A stretch of 64,000 nt of DNA. Source: Ryuthela nishihirai (lineage: Eukaryota; Arthropoda; Arachnida; Araneae; Heptathelidae). The stretch spans positions 24,159,404 to 24,223,403 of the forward strand of contig JAWZYU010000034.1 in NCBI GenBank assembly GCA_038380435.1, read 5' to 3'. How positions within the stretch are numbered: the stretch's first letter is position 1; every line of letters begins with the position of its first letter. The notes below the pieces were generated by a model. That model worked only from the letters and a program-made list of their open reading frames with translations. It did no database searches and had not been told where the DNA came from. Both the position numbers and the translations under genes were made by a program. Positions 32,690 to 42,915 of the stretch are shown one piece after another.

Positions 32690-33690
32690 CACATTGAGAG
32701 TCATTTGGAGGATTTGGAGAAGCGGAGAGCCATTGGTAAGATGTTGGCAGGACAGATCCAAGCTGCAGTAGCCAGAGTTCATAATGTTTCTCAGATCTCA
32801 ATATCCAGGCTACGGTAACAATATCAAAAGTTCAGAAATGTATCTTGATGACCACTTCTGGGTGGGCCAAGGATCACAACATGCCAGAAGCACTGTTATT
32901 GGCCTTAATAGTGAGAAGGCATAGGGAGAATAGAGTGACAACTTGCTGTCCAGCTTGCCTGTACTTCGGGCCCGATGGTGTCAAGGAAAACTGTGTCCAG
33001 GTGACTTCGTGAGAGGGTTCTGTATGCTAGGAGACCAATGGTTTCCCTCCCCCTCACTACCTCTCAAAGAAGAGCTCGAAGGATTTGGTACAGGCAGCAT
33101 AACATCTGGACCAAACAGCAGTGGGCACGTCTGATCTTCACAGATGAGTCCTGTTTCAATCTGATTATATTCCCAACGTGTGCTCATCTGGAGAAAATGC
33201 AGAATGCACAACCATCCCCACAACATTCAGGGACGAGACTACTATGGAGGAGGAGATCTTCTGTTATAGGGAGGCATTAAGCTGGATGGCCATATGGCCA
33301 TCCAGCTTTATGCCTCCCTTTAACTTCAGCTTTATGCCTTCCAGCCACTCCATTTTTTGAGGAGGTCTCTGCGAATACTCAAAGGTACGTAGAAGAGATT
33401 CTTGATCCCTATTTAAGGCTTTTGAGGGATGCTGTTCGCCCAGAGTTCATTTTTCCAGAAGATAATGATCATCCTCATAAGGCTTGGCTAGTCAATGACT
33501 ACTCTAAGAGTGAGGATATCCACACGGTGGAGAGTGTGCTAGCCAGGTCCCTGATTTTAATCCTATAGACCACGTCTGGACAACCTGGGGAGAAGTATCG
33601 ATGCTCTTCAGCCCCCTCTCAGAAGCCTCCTGGAGCTGTGAACTGTGTTAATGGAACAGTAGTGCTTATTGCCATCTGACCTCATCTGTC
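32690..33690 (+). pseudogene. Tc1-like transposase relic
   Basis: Plus-strand pieces in order: the helix-turn-helix text LAGQIQAAVARVHNVSQISI, then GGPRITTCQKH, then QQWARLIFTDESCFNL (first catalytic Asp region), then FIFPEDNDHPHKAWLVNDYS (second catalytic region) and ARSLILIL. The relic spans most of a ~340-residue Tc1 transposase with many stops and frameshifts. A near-perfect 50-bp palindrome (33,269-33,318) interrupts it. The terminal inverted repeats were not found. Confidence 0.85.
33269..33318. repeat. 50-bp near-perfect palindrome
   Basis: Arms GGGAGGCATTAAGCTGG and ATGGCCAT fold back on their complement with a single mismatch and no loop, centred on CCATATGG (33,293/33,294). It lies in the coding relic of a Tc1 transposase where no inverted structure is expected. 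Confidence 0.9.
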
Positions 33691-34569
33691 ATTTTGTAAC
33701 CAGCATGCATGTTGATTGTGCAACATGAGTGATTTTCACACTACCAAACGTATCATTGGAATAAATACACTGCTTTGGCTTCTGCTTCCGGCGAACAGGA
33801 TGTTTTGAGGTAGTCTCACCAGGGTCAGTTGGCTGATGGGCTGCACCTGCTAGGGCCAACTCTGCACTAGGTGAGTGCCTTGCCCATATTCGGGCAACAG
33901 TTTGCAGGTTTCCCCACACATTTACGGATTTTGCAATTTTCTTCTTTTTGCAATTTCTTTCTCCCCCCCCCCCACTTCGCATTTTTGGCTCGATTGTGTT
34001 TCTTGACCTCCTGCTCGATTTTTCTCTAGATCCGGATGGGGAGAGGATTAAATATGCCCAAAGGATTGTGCTTGTGTGAGTGATAGTTTCTGGGTAAAAC
34101 GAGTCTGAAAACTAATGACGCCACATGTGCTTACAACCAAAATGAACATTCCGGCAGACCCGTGATCAATGAGTCTGCGAAAAACATGATGTTATCTTCA
34201 GTGCCATTCTTTGCAACATGCTTCAGGTTGCCATATGCAAAATAGATTCCTGTTGAAATGCATTTTGTGGCAATTATAAAGAGGTGTCATCATGCAGTGG
34301 CCGAGTAATATCCATACGTTGAATCACAGCATGTATTCTGTTTGAGAGTACTGCGACATGTACCTGATATTTGGAGAGTATCACAGGAATGCCTTGCGCA
34401 CTGCTAGGAGCATGTCCATCATTACTCAATATATCGCATTCTGATGGTAACATTATCCAGAGGTTGGAGATCACTTCAGAGACACTGGAAATGTGCTCCG
34501 TGCTATGAGTCTTTGTGACAGAGACCGGACAGACAGTGTGAGGTGAACTGCTATACACCCTCAGCATAG
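33691..34569. other. Intergenic, nothing firm recognised
   Basis: The region contains a C-run (33,962-33,973) and no convincing open frame. The left part may include the outer end of the Tc1 element and the right part the start of the next transposase relic. Neither boundary can be fixed. Confidence 0.4.
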
Positions 34570-35260
34570 TACATGTTTGCTGGACAGGCACCCTGGAGTA
34601 CACTGTAACACTATCCACAGAATTCTGCAATGGGAAGGCATTCCAATTGCAATGGGCAATCACACATTCCATTACATGCAAGAGTAGGATCTGCAACTAC
34701 GCAACTTTCAGTGCCACACTTTTTTGTGTTGTAAATGGCTCTTGCTCCAGCATGAGACAGATAGGTATTTAATTGACTATGTATGTACCGTGAATGGATG
34801 GAGCATGTTTCACACATAACTGCATCTTCAACTGCTACAACAGCATTGAATTGAACAGCATGAATGGAAATGTGACCATATATGGTCACATTCCAATTCA
34901 CAACACCCACCCACGCAGCATCAGGTCCGTTGGTTGGGTGGGATATTGAATAACTGCATTAATGACCCATATCTGCTGCGAAATGGGTTGGCTGGACAAA
35001 CATATCTGGTGTTCCTATGTGACTCTTGGTAGTGCAATGTAACCTTTGGATACAACATGATGGACCACCAGTTCATTTAAGTAACGATATCCAAGAGTGG
35101 TTGGATGCTGCATATCCAGATCGCTGGATTGGATGTAGTAGTCCTGTTTAATGGCTAGCCAGGTCACCGGATTTCTCGTCATTGGGTCAGCTTCATCAGC
35201 TGATGTACTGAACATCACCCACTACAAAGGTGATGCTCATCGCGTGCTTACGTGAAGCAC
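34570..35260 (+). pseudogene. Tc1/mariner-superfamily transposase relic, second family
   Basis: Plus-strand fragments resemble the arthropod transposases with a WPARSPDL box: FHYMQ..DLQLRNFQCHTFL (DNA-binding end), NDPYLLRNGLAGQTYLVFL, HDGPPVHLSNDIQEWLDAAY (catalytic Asp region), PDRWIGCSSPV and WLARSPDFSSLGQLHQLMY. The pieces are in three frames with stops, so it is inactive. It is a different family from the 32,690 and 2,117 relics. The minus-strand open frames over this stretch are shadows. Confidence 0.75.
34871..34890. repeat. 20-bp perfect palindrome
   Basis: TGTGACCATATATGGTCACA is self-complementary and lies inside the transposase relic. It is too short to interpret alone. Confidence 0.85.
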
Positions 35261-35404
35261 TATTGGAATGTGTTCTCTCATCCATTCCTCGATGTATGTC
35301 CACATGAGGAGTGGCCACTTCAAACACATACCACTGTGATATGACTAGAACATTTCCACAACATGGTGTTTTCGTGTGATATATACTTGCTTAGTCGTAT
35401 CATA

Positions 35405-35600
35405 ATAATATGACCACCCACAGAATCACAGTGTACCCGCCCAGGCACGTCACAAAATGCACATGACAAGGTCGACCACACGGTGGTATAAGCAGCCGGC
35501 CAGACAGATGAGCCATAGTGTGTAACGTGAGCACAATGGGCAGAGGTATTGATTTGACGGACGTTGAAAAAGGAATGATAAAACGCACGAATACAAAATC
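35405..35600 (+). mobile_element. Tc1-like element 5' end
   Basis: ATAATATGACCACCCACAGA begins what looks like a Tc1 terminal repeat. About 130 bp later an ATG (35,536) opens MGRGIDLTDVEKGMIKRTN, the usual start of a Tc1-like transposase, before a stop. The rest of the element is missing. Confidence 0.65.
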
Positions 35601-36520
35601 AACCAGCTGACAACCACCAAATCGCCAGAGTTTAATTTCAACTTTTTTTTTGCATCGCACGAACAGCGCCCTCTAGAGCGAAGCATGGCGGACATTGCTC
35701 ATATGCAGATAAACGATGTCTGTAGGAAGATAATGAATGCATAGTGGTATCTGTACTTCAGAGTAGCCTATAACTCAATGGTTCCGCCTTCCAGAAACTT
35801 CCCTTATTTAATAAAGTGGTAAAATTAAGAAGTAATAGTGAAAATGGTGACATTCAAAGGAACGGTTTCTTCAGCTGAGACAGGTATTCTTTCTGCAAAA
35901 CACTTCAGCGATCCATCCAATTGGATGCCGGACTTTGCAATCATAACGGTCCTCTTCTCAGCTAAACAGGTGGACATAACTCAGTAGAGGTTGAAGCTTG
36001 CGTTGTCGAGAACATAGAAAGGTTATGCATGCTCACGAAGCAGAGGAGCTCTGACCTGCCAAATGCTCAATTTATTTCATTACTTGCTTTTTTTTCTGCT
36101 GAAGCCAGAGAGGCGAATCATTTTTAGGTGAGCTCATAAATAGAATATATAATGAAAAAATATATTATTAACCATGAAAAAATTTTTATTCTCTATGGGT
36201 CAGTTATATTTTATGAGAGGGGCATAGACTATTTCTTACAGTCCTTAAGCGATTACTCCCCTGATTACAAGTTTTGTAAACTTCCGATCACAAACAACGC
36301 TCTTTGTCCAAAACTGTAGTGGATGTACGTTAACTAAAAATAATCGCCAGCTTACTATGCTCTCCTTTTTTTTTCGCCTTTCCTATTAATCACTAATATT
36401 TAATATGACTGTTATTTCCCTTTTCTGATGCAATTGATATTTCTCAGCTTTTAACTTCTCGATCTATGCAAATGTATATTTTACTGACTGGCGGCATAAA
36501 ATAAAGATTATTTTTATTTT
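35601..36520. other. Intergenic, nothing recognised
   Basis: It includes a T-run, the phrase AACAGCGCCCTCTAGAG and AT-rich DNA. I find no gene, repeat array or SINE. Confidence 0.4.
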
Positions 36521-36524
36521 CAGT

Positions 36525-36725
36525 TCACGTGGAAGGAATTGGGGGAAGAAGAGTCTGTCGACGCTTCTTTGGAAACAACGAACGACGGCTGCGGAAACAA
36601 AACTCCAAATACTTTTCTCGTTCCTCTTGTGATCTTTGAACGGAAGACATAACCCAGAAAACCCAATCTCCTCTGACGAGTATCGCTTCAAAAGAACCCG
36701 AAAAAGTGTCGCTCCTTCCACGTGA
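36525..36725. repeat. 201-bp segment with 13-bp inverted ends
   Basis: TCACGTGGAAGGA (36,525-36,537) and TCCTTCCACGTGA (36,713-36,725) are perfect inverted repeats enclosing GC-richer DNA within AT-rich flanks. This is MITE-like in size and shape, though no target-site duplication is obvious. The interior is open on both strands. A candidate splice acceptor (TTTTATTTTCAG at 36,523) followed by 42 codons and a stop also occurs here. Confidence 0.5.
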
Positions 36726-36885
36726 CCCCAATATGAAATCCTCTGATGGCCGCACTCTTCGACACAAATCTTAAAAATATTTATATTGCAAATTTAGTGC
36801 TATTTGATAAAGGAATTTAAAACCAATGGAAGATAGGGAAAATGCGAATATTTTATTATAAATGAAATAAATAAATACCCCCTCA

Positions 36886-37070
36886 AGCAGCTGCTTGTCA
36901 GAGAGCTCTGACAGGAACCAATCAGTTTAATACCCCATAATAAAAGACCTGTGAGGAAGGCGAGACCTCAGCAGAAAATCAACACAAACATCCGTGCCTT
37001 TTCCGGGGCTCGAATCCGGGTCCCTTGTACCAGTCGCAAAGCGCGCTAACCACTCGGCCACGGGAATAGC
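36886..37070 (-). mobile_element. SINE S2, full length
   Basis: The best S2 copy, on the minus strand. Its head read in reverse has CCGTGGCCGAGTGGTTAGCG (A-box) and GGATTCGAGCCCC (B-box), a tRNA-derived pol III promoter. The body contains CTGACAGGAACC and CCTGTGAGGAAGGCGAGACC. Confidence 0.85.
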
Positions 37071-37129
37071 AATTTTATGAGTGACAGGGAAAAAAATAAA
37101 ATTTTATTAGAACCTGTACAATCAAATAC

Positions 37130-37503
37130 GACTGTTTTACTTCTGAGCTGCACTTTTGTGCACATATTGCGCTAAATGTTCAGGTCACAAGGACTCCAAA
37201 AGCTCAGAGAGAAGGGGACCCACTGGACAGCGGTTAGGAAACAGATGGGAGTCTCGCGTCATCGCCATCCAGCGCGTTCTTTAACGTACACAACGAATGG
37301 CTCTCCTGTACACGAGGACAAGGCTTAACGACGCATGCGATGGACGGCGGCCTTTCCAAACCCATCGGTGTCCCCTACTGAGACACGAGGACGTAGTGGG
37401 GATTGTGCGGAGATAAATCTCGACGCCGGCGCAGGTGACACTCGAACCTGGGAACGTAGATTACGAGACTGTCGTGCAACCGACTGAGCCAACCTCGCAC
37501 CAT
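37130..37503 (-). mobile_element. SINE S1, full length, minus strand
   Basis: The head is at right: reversed TGGCTCAGTCGGTTGCACGA (A-box) and GGTTCGAGTGTCACC (B-box). The body and the tail (GTTTTACTTCTGAGCTGC) are complete. It lies outside the duplication. Confidence 0.9.
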
Positions 37504-38437
37504 CCAAAAAGAAATTCGTTTCTTACTTTCAATTTTTTTCCTTTACAAATCTAAAAAATTCTTTGTTGATTTCTAAAAATAAAAATTTGAATACGTACAG
37601 AAAGACAGACTGAGAAATATAAACATATTTTTTTTTATTTCACAGTGTTTTGAGTGGTGATGGGACTCAGATGGAGACATTCACTTTTATTTTTGGAGAG
37701 AAAAAAAGCTCAATATATATATCATCCCTTCTTGAGAAAAAAATCTAAGCCTTCAACAAGAACAGGAATAAAAAATTCCTTTTTAATTCACCATGTGATC
37801 CACTAAAAGGATGAACATTGAAGGCTATTTTTTAACTCTCACCACAAACGTATATTTTTATCTATCCGATTCACTAAAGTGAGCGACACTATTTTTCGTA
37901 CAATCTTTTACTCACTTTTTAGTCGGCGAGGAAAATTATGGCGAGTGATTTATCCAAAAGACGAGAGCACAAAAGTTGAGCGACAAGACGGGATCTATCC
38001 GAAAAATACAATTAGCATCGTAAGCGGACTTTCGAACGCACAGCGGCGACCTTCACCACGACAGCCCGGCAGATAAATCGTTTCACGAGTATTGCAGTTC
38101 GAGGTCACTGGCAGCATCCGCACGAGGAACCAGTGAAGACCGGAAGAGACGTGTTCGCGATCGGCGAACTGTCACCACCTTTCAATAGAAACATTGTGGT
38201 GATAAGAAAAGGGGGAGATCCCGTGTTGTCTCTGGAGTGGTGATGCGACTCAGATGGAGACATTCCCTTTCAGGAAATTAATAAGAGTCAAGTGGGGTGG
38301 CTTGAGAGTTCGAAATACTAGAGGCTATACGCCGTACACTTTCTCTTTCTCTTGAAATAATTGCGCATACAGACACTGATGCCAGTTGATATCACACCAG
38401 ATTTGCAACTTGATGTCTCCATTGTTTCTGAAATTAA
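37504..38437. other. Unexplained GC-richer island with a repeated motif
   Basis: The phrase GAGTGGTGATG(G/C)GACTCA plus GATGGAGACATTC occurs at about 37,649-37,683 and 38,231-38,265, some 582 bp apart. The sequence between them rises in GC and CpG towards 38,000-38,220. The phrase could be what lies just inside an LTR (primer-binding region), making the stretch between a solo LTR. That is speculation, since no gag/pol or clear TG...CA ends are visible. Confidence 0.4.
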
Positions 38438-38449
38438 GAAAAATGAATT

Positions 38450-38632
38450 CCCCTTCAAGCAGGTGCTTGCATAGAGGTCTGACAGGAAGCTGTCAGTTTC
38501 ATGAGCAAAAGAGAAAATCCGTGAAGAAGGAGAGACCTCAGCTGAAAAAACATCCATACCTCATCGGGAATTCGAACCCAGATTGTTTCGTTTAAAAGTC
38601 AAGTGCACTAACCACTCTGACAGTTTCCCGCT
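38450..38632 (-). mobile_element. SINE S2, minus strand
   Basis: AGGTCTGACAGGAAGCTGTC and GGAGAGACCTCAGCTGAAAA match the S2 body, and GGGAATTCGAACCCAG is the reversed B-box. It ends about 60 bp before copy B of the large duplication begins. Confidence 0.8.
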
Positions 38633-39129
38633 TCTACTTCCGATTTTTCCCTGCTAGCCATTGCTGCGTTCTCGGTGAGCAAGGGAACGCCGAAGGAGGA
38701 CTTGGATCACCCATCGGATCGGATATCAAGCGCCTTTGGCTCCCAGGACAAGGTTTCCCCAGACAAGGTTGTGCACATTTAGGAACACTCTGGATGGCCT
38801 TGACGGTCGGTTTGGATAGAGAAAGGACGGCAGTTAGAAAAACAAATTCCCATATCTTCCCTAATCCTCAGCCCTTGTGACCCAGTGGAGGTCTCATGGC
38901 TCAAGAGATGTGGGATGGCAGAACAGTCGCCTTCCCCCCTCCAAAAGGCTAAAATTTGGAGTCTGAAACCACAGTAAACATTTGCATTTCCACTTTTTTT
39001 TTCATTGCTGGGTTTTGCAATTGAAACGCATTGTGAAACAGCGTTGATGTTGCCTTATCTGATTTCTCTGACTTTGCAGAGAACTGATTTATTGTGCCCA
39101 TTAATGGAAACGGAGATTCTAACCGAAAT

Positions 39130-39640
39130 CCATCCAACCTCATCCTTAAACAGCCTTGGGCTACGGAGATCCAACCAGACCGTGCAATTCAGTTATCCAA
39201 GAATATCTGTCCTGAGCTTCTGCATATGATCACTGCACACCAATTCTAACAAGGTCCTATTTCATATTGTTACGTTGTCACGTTGTCACGAGGTTAGGCA
39301 AAGCAGGTTGCCAACTCTCCAAACCAACTCTATTACCAGTCTCTTCAGTTTATCTCATCAACATCATTAGTCAACAAGGCCAAATTATTTACATAATCTA
39401 AATCAGAAATTTTCGTATCTCCATAATATTTAAGGCCAAAATCTTTCCCTTGAAATGAATTTCACAGAACATAATCAATAACCAAACTAAAGAGAAAAGG
39501 AGACAAAATGCACCCTTGTCGAACACCAGAAATAATGCTAAACCAATTGCTACAAGCCTTACCAACTCTCACACACGACTCAGTGTTATTATAGAGAGCT
39601 TTCATTAGGTTAACTAACTAGTCTGGTACGCCATATTGTT
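39130..39640 (-). mobile_element. LINE fragment L0, copy B
   Basis: Counterpart of 420-960, with the same internal deletion and a further small deletion near 39,350. Confidence 0.85.
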
Positions 39641-39728
39641 ATACCCCTCATCAACATAAAGAAAAAAATAAAAATGTCACATGTTTGCAGTTTTATAGCT
39701 ACTTTGTATTTCACCTAGTTATTTTTTC

Positions 39729-40062
39729 CAGGTTGAACCCTCAGCCTGGTCTAGCGTTGAGATGTATCTCGGCGAAACTCCCCGCCTCTTCCGTCGGCCA
39801 GTAGGAGATACCGATGGGCTTCGAAAGACCGCCATCCCACAGACTGGGTGTTAAGCTGTGGCCCAATGTGCGGGAGAGTCATATCCCGTGCAGGTTAAAA
39901 TACACTCTGGATGGTCTTGACGGGAGGCTACCATCAGTCTCTAACAGTCGTCCAGTGAGTTCCCTCCTGCAACCTTCTCTGAGCTCTCGGGGTCCTTGTG
40001 ACTTGGCCATTTAACCCATTGTGTGCAAAACAAGTGCCACTCAGAGGTAAAACAACCCAACT
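39729..40062 (+). mobile_element. SINE S1, 5'-truncated, copy B
   Basis: Counterpart of 1,052-1,390, ending in CACTCAGAGGTAAAACAACC. Confidence 0.8.
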
Positions 40063-40794
40063 CAGGTTGAACTAGAACTGTGCAAATTATTCAAATGTTT
40101 TTACTTTCCGTTCCAATGAGTTCCATTTTTTCAGAGCTCCTCAGTTACGTCCTCCTCTTCCCTCTCCCCCCTCAAAAAAAATAAATAAAAGCATAGATTA
40201 GCCACTTTTGTTGTGGCCTCGCTATTTATCCTGTGGTGTCTACAGAAGTGCCTCTCAAAGGTGAAACGAAACCAACCCGAATCTTTGTGCTCACCGCTCT
40301 CCTCGGAGACTTCTCTTTTGTGCTTATTCTCTGCACCTTCCAAATTTTTTTGCCCCATGTATGGATTTTTAGGGGAATGCGGGCGACCTGAGACTCATTA
40401 GGAATAGGATATTGGAATCAAGTCTTGGTCTAAGATAACATTTTTGTAGGAAGAGGTCGTCCACAAGAGTGATTTTCAATTGGTGCTCCGTCTGCAGCAT
40501 CCAGCGGTGTATTGCAGGAGGAGGTTTTGGGCCTCTAATTAATGTGTACGCTTCAAAAATCATTTTCCATTTTCGTGCTTTTAAAACATTTAGCAACTCT
40601 TAAGTTTTGATTCAAAATGCACCACTGGTTTTTATTTACTTATTAGTTGTCTTTTTTAATATCTACCTTATGATTAAAACTGCGTTAATTTTTTGAAAAA
40701 ACAAAAAAAAAAAAACCCTCCTCAAGGAACGAAAAATTTCTTTCCCGCATAGGGTTCTTGTGGTCGATAATTTCCATAAATGTTAAGATCAAAT

Positions 40795-41022
40795 CCGGGG
40801 GCCATGATGCAGTGGACATCCAGATCCCCGGATCCGATTAAGGACGTGTGAGATGCCCTGGAGAAGAAGACTTCAGCTCCCTCCCACAATCCTTCATCAG
40901 CTGATATCTGCTCTTGTGGAGGAGTTGGCTTCATTACCGCGCAATCTCGTCAAGAGTATGAAATCGCGTTGCGTGAGTTATATAACCATTGGCGATGTCA
41001 ACATCCCTTCCATCTCCTGCCT
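40795..41022 (+). pseudogene. Tc1-like transposase C-terminal relic, copy B
   Basis: Counterpart of 2,117-2,345. LVEELASLPRNLVKSMKSRC is still legible and has the family-typical Arg where copy A has Pro. Confidence 0.8.
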
Positions 41023-42677
41023 CCTAATTCCAGCACCTCCATTACGGGAACTCATTTACTATACTGTCACAGATTTCTAGTGGTAATTGAGTGTTTCTCC
41101 AAAGAGAGTAAATTCAAAATAAATAAGCAAACAATAATGGAACTGATTTAATAATTAAGAGAATAAAACCTGCATCAATCATAAACAATTCACACAATAC
41201 ACCAAAATGTCATCTATCAGTTAAAATTAATTCTGATAATCACAATTATCAGACTATTTGTTAAACCGAGCACAATTTTTTTGCGATACAGATGAATTGC
41301 TACTTTACTTGAAATCGTGACCTTTCGGATTAGTTAAACATCCAAAACTTTTCACCTCACTTAACACAAACCGAAATTGCCGTTTTTATTCATATCTGAC
41401 CAACGCTCACAGATTAATAAAAACTCTCTTTTAGATTATAGCAAACGAAATCGAACGTAATCCACTAATCTGCTTCACAGATTCTTCCGAATAACAACTG
41501 AATGTCCTTCCCTTTTTCAAGTTCATTCAACGTTCGAAGTGGTTAGTGACGTATTCGTACTCCGATTATATCTCGAGTGTCACATGCTACCACAGTCACA
41601 TCTTCATTATTGCACATTACTCACCGACAGGGGTCGTGCTCATTCCAACTATGACACAGAAGTTGTAGAGATGTGAAAATTTGCAACTGTGGGTGATCGA
41701 ATCGTAGATGTCGGGGAAAATTGGAAATTTGACTTCCGCGTATCCTTCAAGGTCAAATAGAGATCACATAGAGATCAAACGTTGATCTACGAGTGCTAGA
41801 AACGGGACGACTGTTATCTGAGGGTGTTTCGGATTGTTGATGTAGGAAACGTTACGAAATTTCGGATCCTGAGTCTCCTTCGAGATCAAAGTTCAAATTA
41901 AATCTACCGGTATCAGAGGCTTAAAATTAGCTTAAAATTGGTTAGGAGATCTCAGAGACATATCAGTGGCTGGAGAATTGGTAAAATGTGTTATTTCAGT
42001 AAGTGGAACTCAGAAATAAGAGGAATTTTCTAATCGGGAGTCGCATTCAAGTTCAAATAAGAGTCGCGAAATCAAGAGATGGCGAAGAAGCGATTGATTT
42101 CTGGTATTCTGATATCCAGCACTCAGTACGTTTCGTCATTATCCTAATTCCCGTTAGTCAGGTTACATTACCTTTCCGTACGAGCTTTAACTCAATTAGC
42201 TGAAAACCAGACGGAAAATTTTCCTGCATTATCATTTAATTTCTATCACTAGTGTACTCGTGTACACTAGTAGCCTAGTGTATTTGGTAGAAGCGACTTC
42301 ACATCTAACGAGGAACGACTACTAGGAGCTTACATCTGTGAGTTGAACGATGAGTCTCACGTTTGTTAAGAAAATATGAGGCATTTGGCACCTGTTGTTT
42401 CCTAAGGGTCTTATATTTATTACATTGTTACGAGTGCTTCGCATCTTGTGGGGTAAGACGGGCCTCAATTTATTTCAGTTCATATCTGGCACCTCATATT
42501 TGTTAAACCTCACATCTGTTGAGTTTGTATGAGGTGCCTGAAGGTGCCTAGAAGGATTCCATTCTTGTCGAGTTCATATGAGGACCTACATTTGTTCAGT
42601 TAGTACGAGATTCCTTGTATTTTTTTCAGAGATAAAACGACCCATTTCTTGGGTCGTTTTCTGTTGTGGGGAATGTT

Positions 42678-42800
42678 TTTTTCACGAAATGGACTAAATG
42701 AACAGGTCACAAGGTCTCCTAGAGTCAGAGAATGTTAGGGAAGGGGATTCACTGGACAGCTGTTGTTAGGAGACAGATGGAGACAGAGGGTTAACGTTTA
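42678..42800 (-). mobile_element. SINE S1 fragment, copy B
   Basis: Counterpart of 4,001-4,125. Confidence 0.75.
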
Positions 42801-42915
42801 CTTCGAGGGACTGAGGGACCTTGCTTTTTTGGGGTTTATAGGAGAGGCTTATTATTTGTTGACTTTGTACGAGAAGTCTCACATTTCTTCAGAGAGAAAA
42901 AGGAACCTTGCAGTT

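Noticed and set aside
32349..32801. 150-codon minus-strand frame
   Set aside because: It arises from the 50-bp tandem repeat and the antisense of the Tc1 relic.
34274..34910. Two overlapping minus-strand frames rich in cysteine
   Set aside because: They are shadows of a plus-strand transposase relic whose motifs are legible in order.
36524..36652. Possible terminal exon after TTTTATTTTCAG with 42 codons and a stop
   Set aside because: There is no partner exon upstream, and the segment is bounded by inverted repeats, so a small transposon explains it better.
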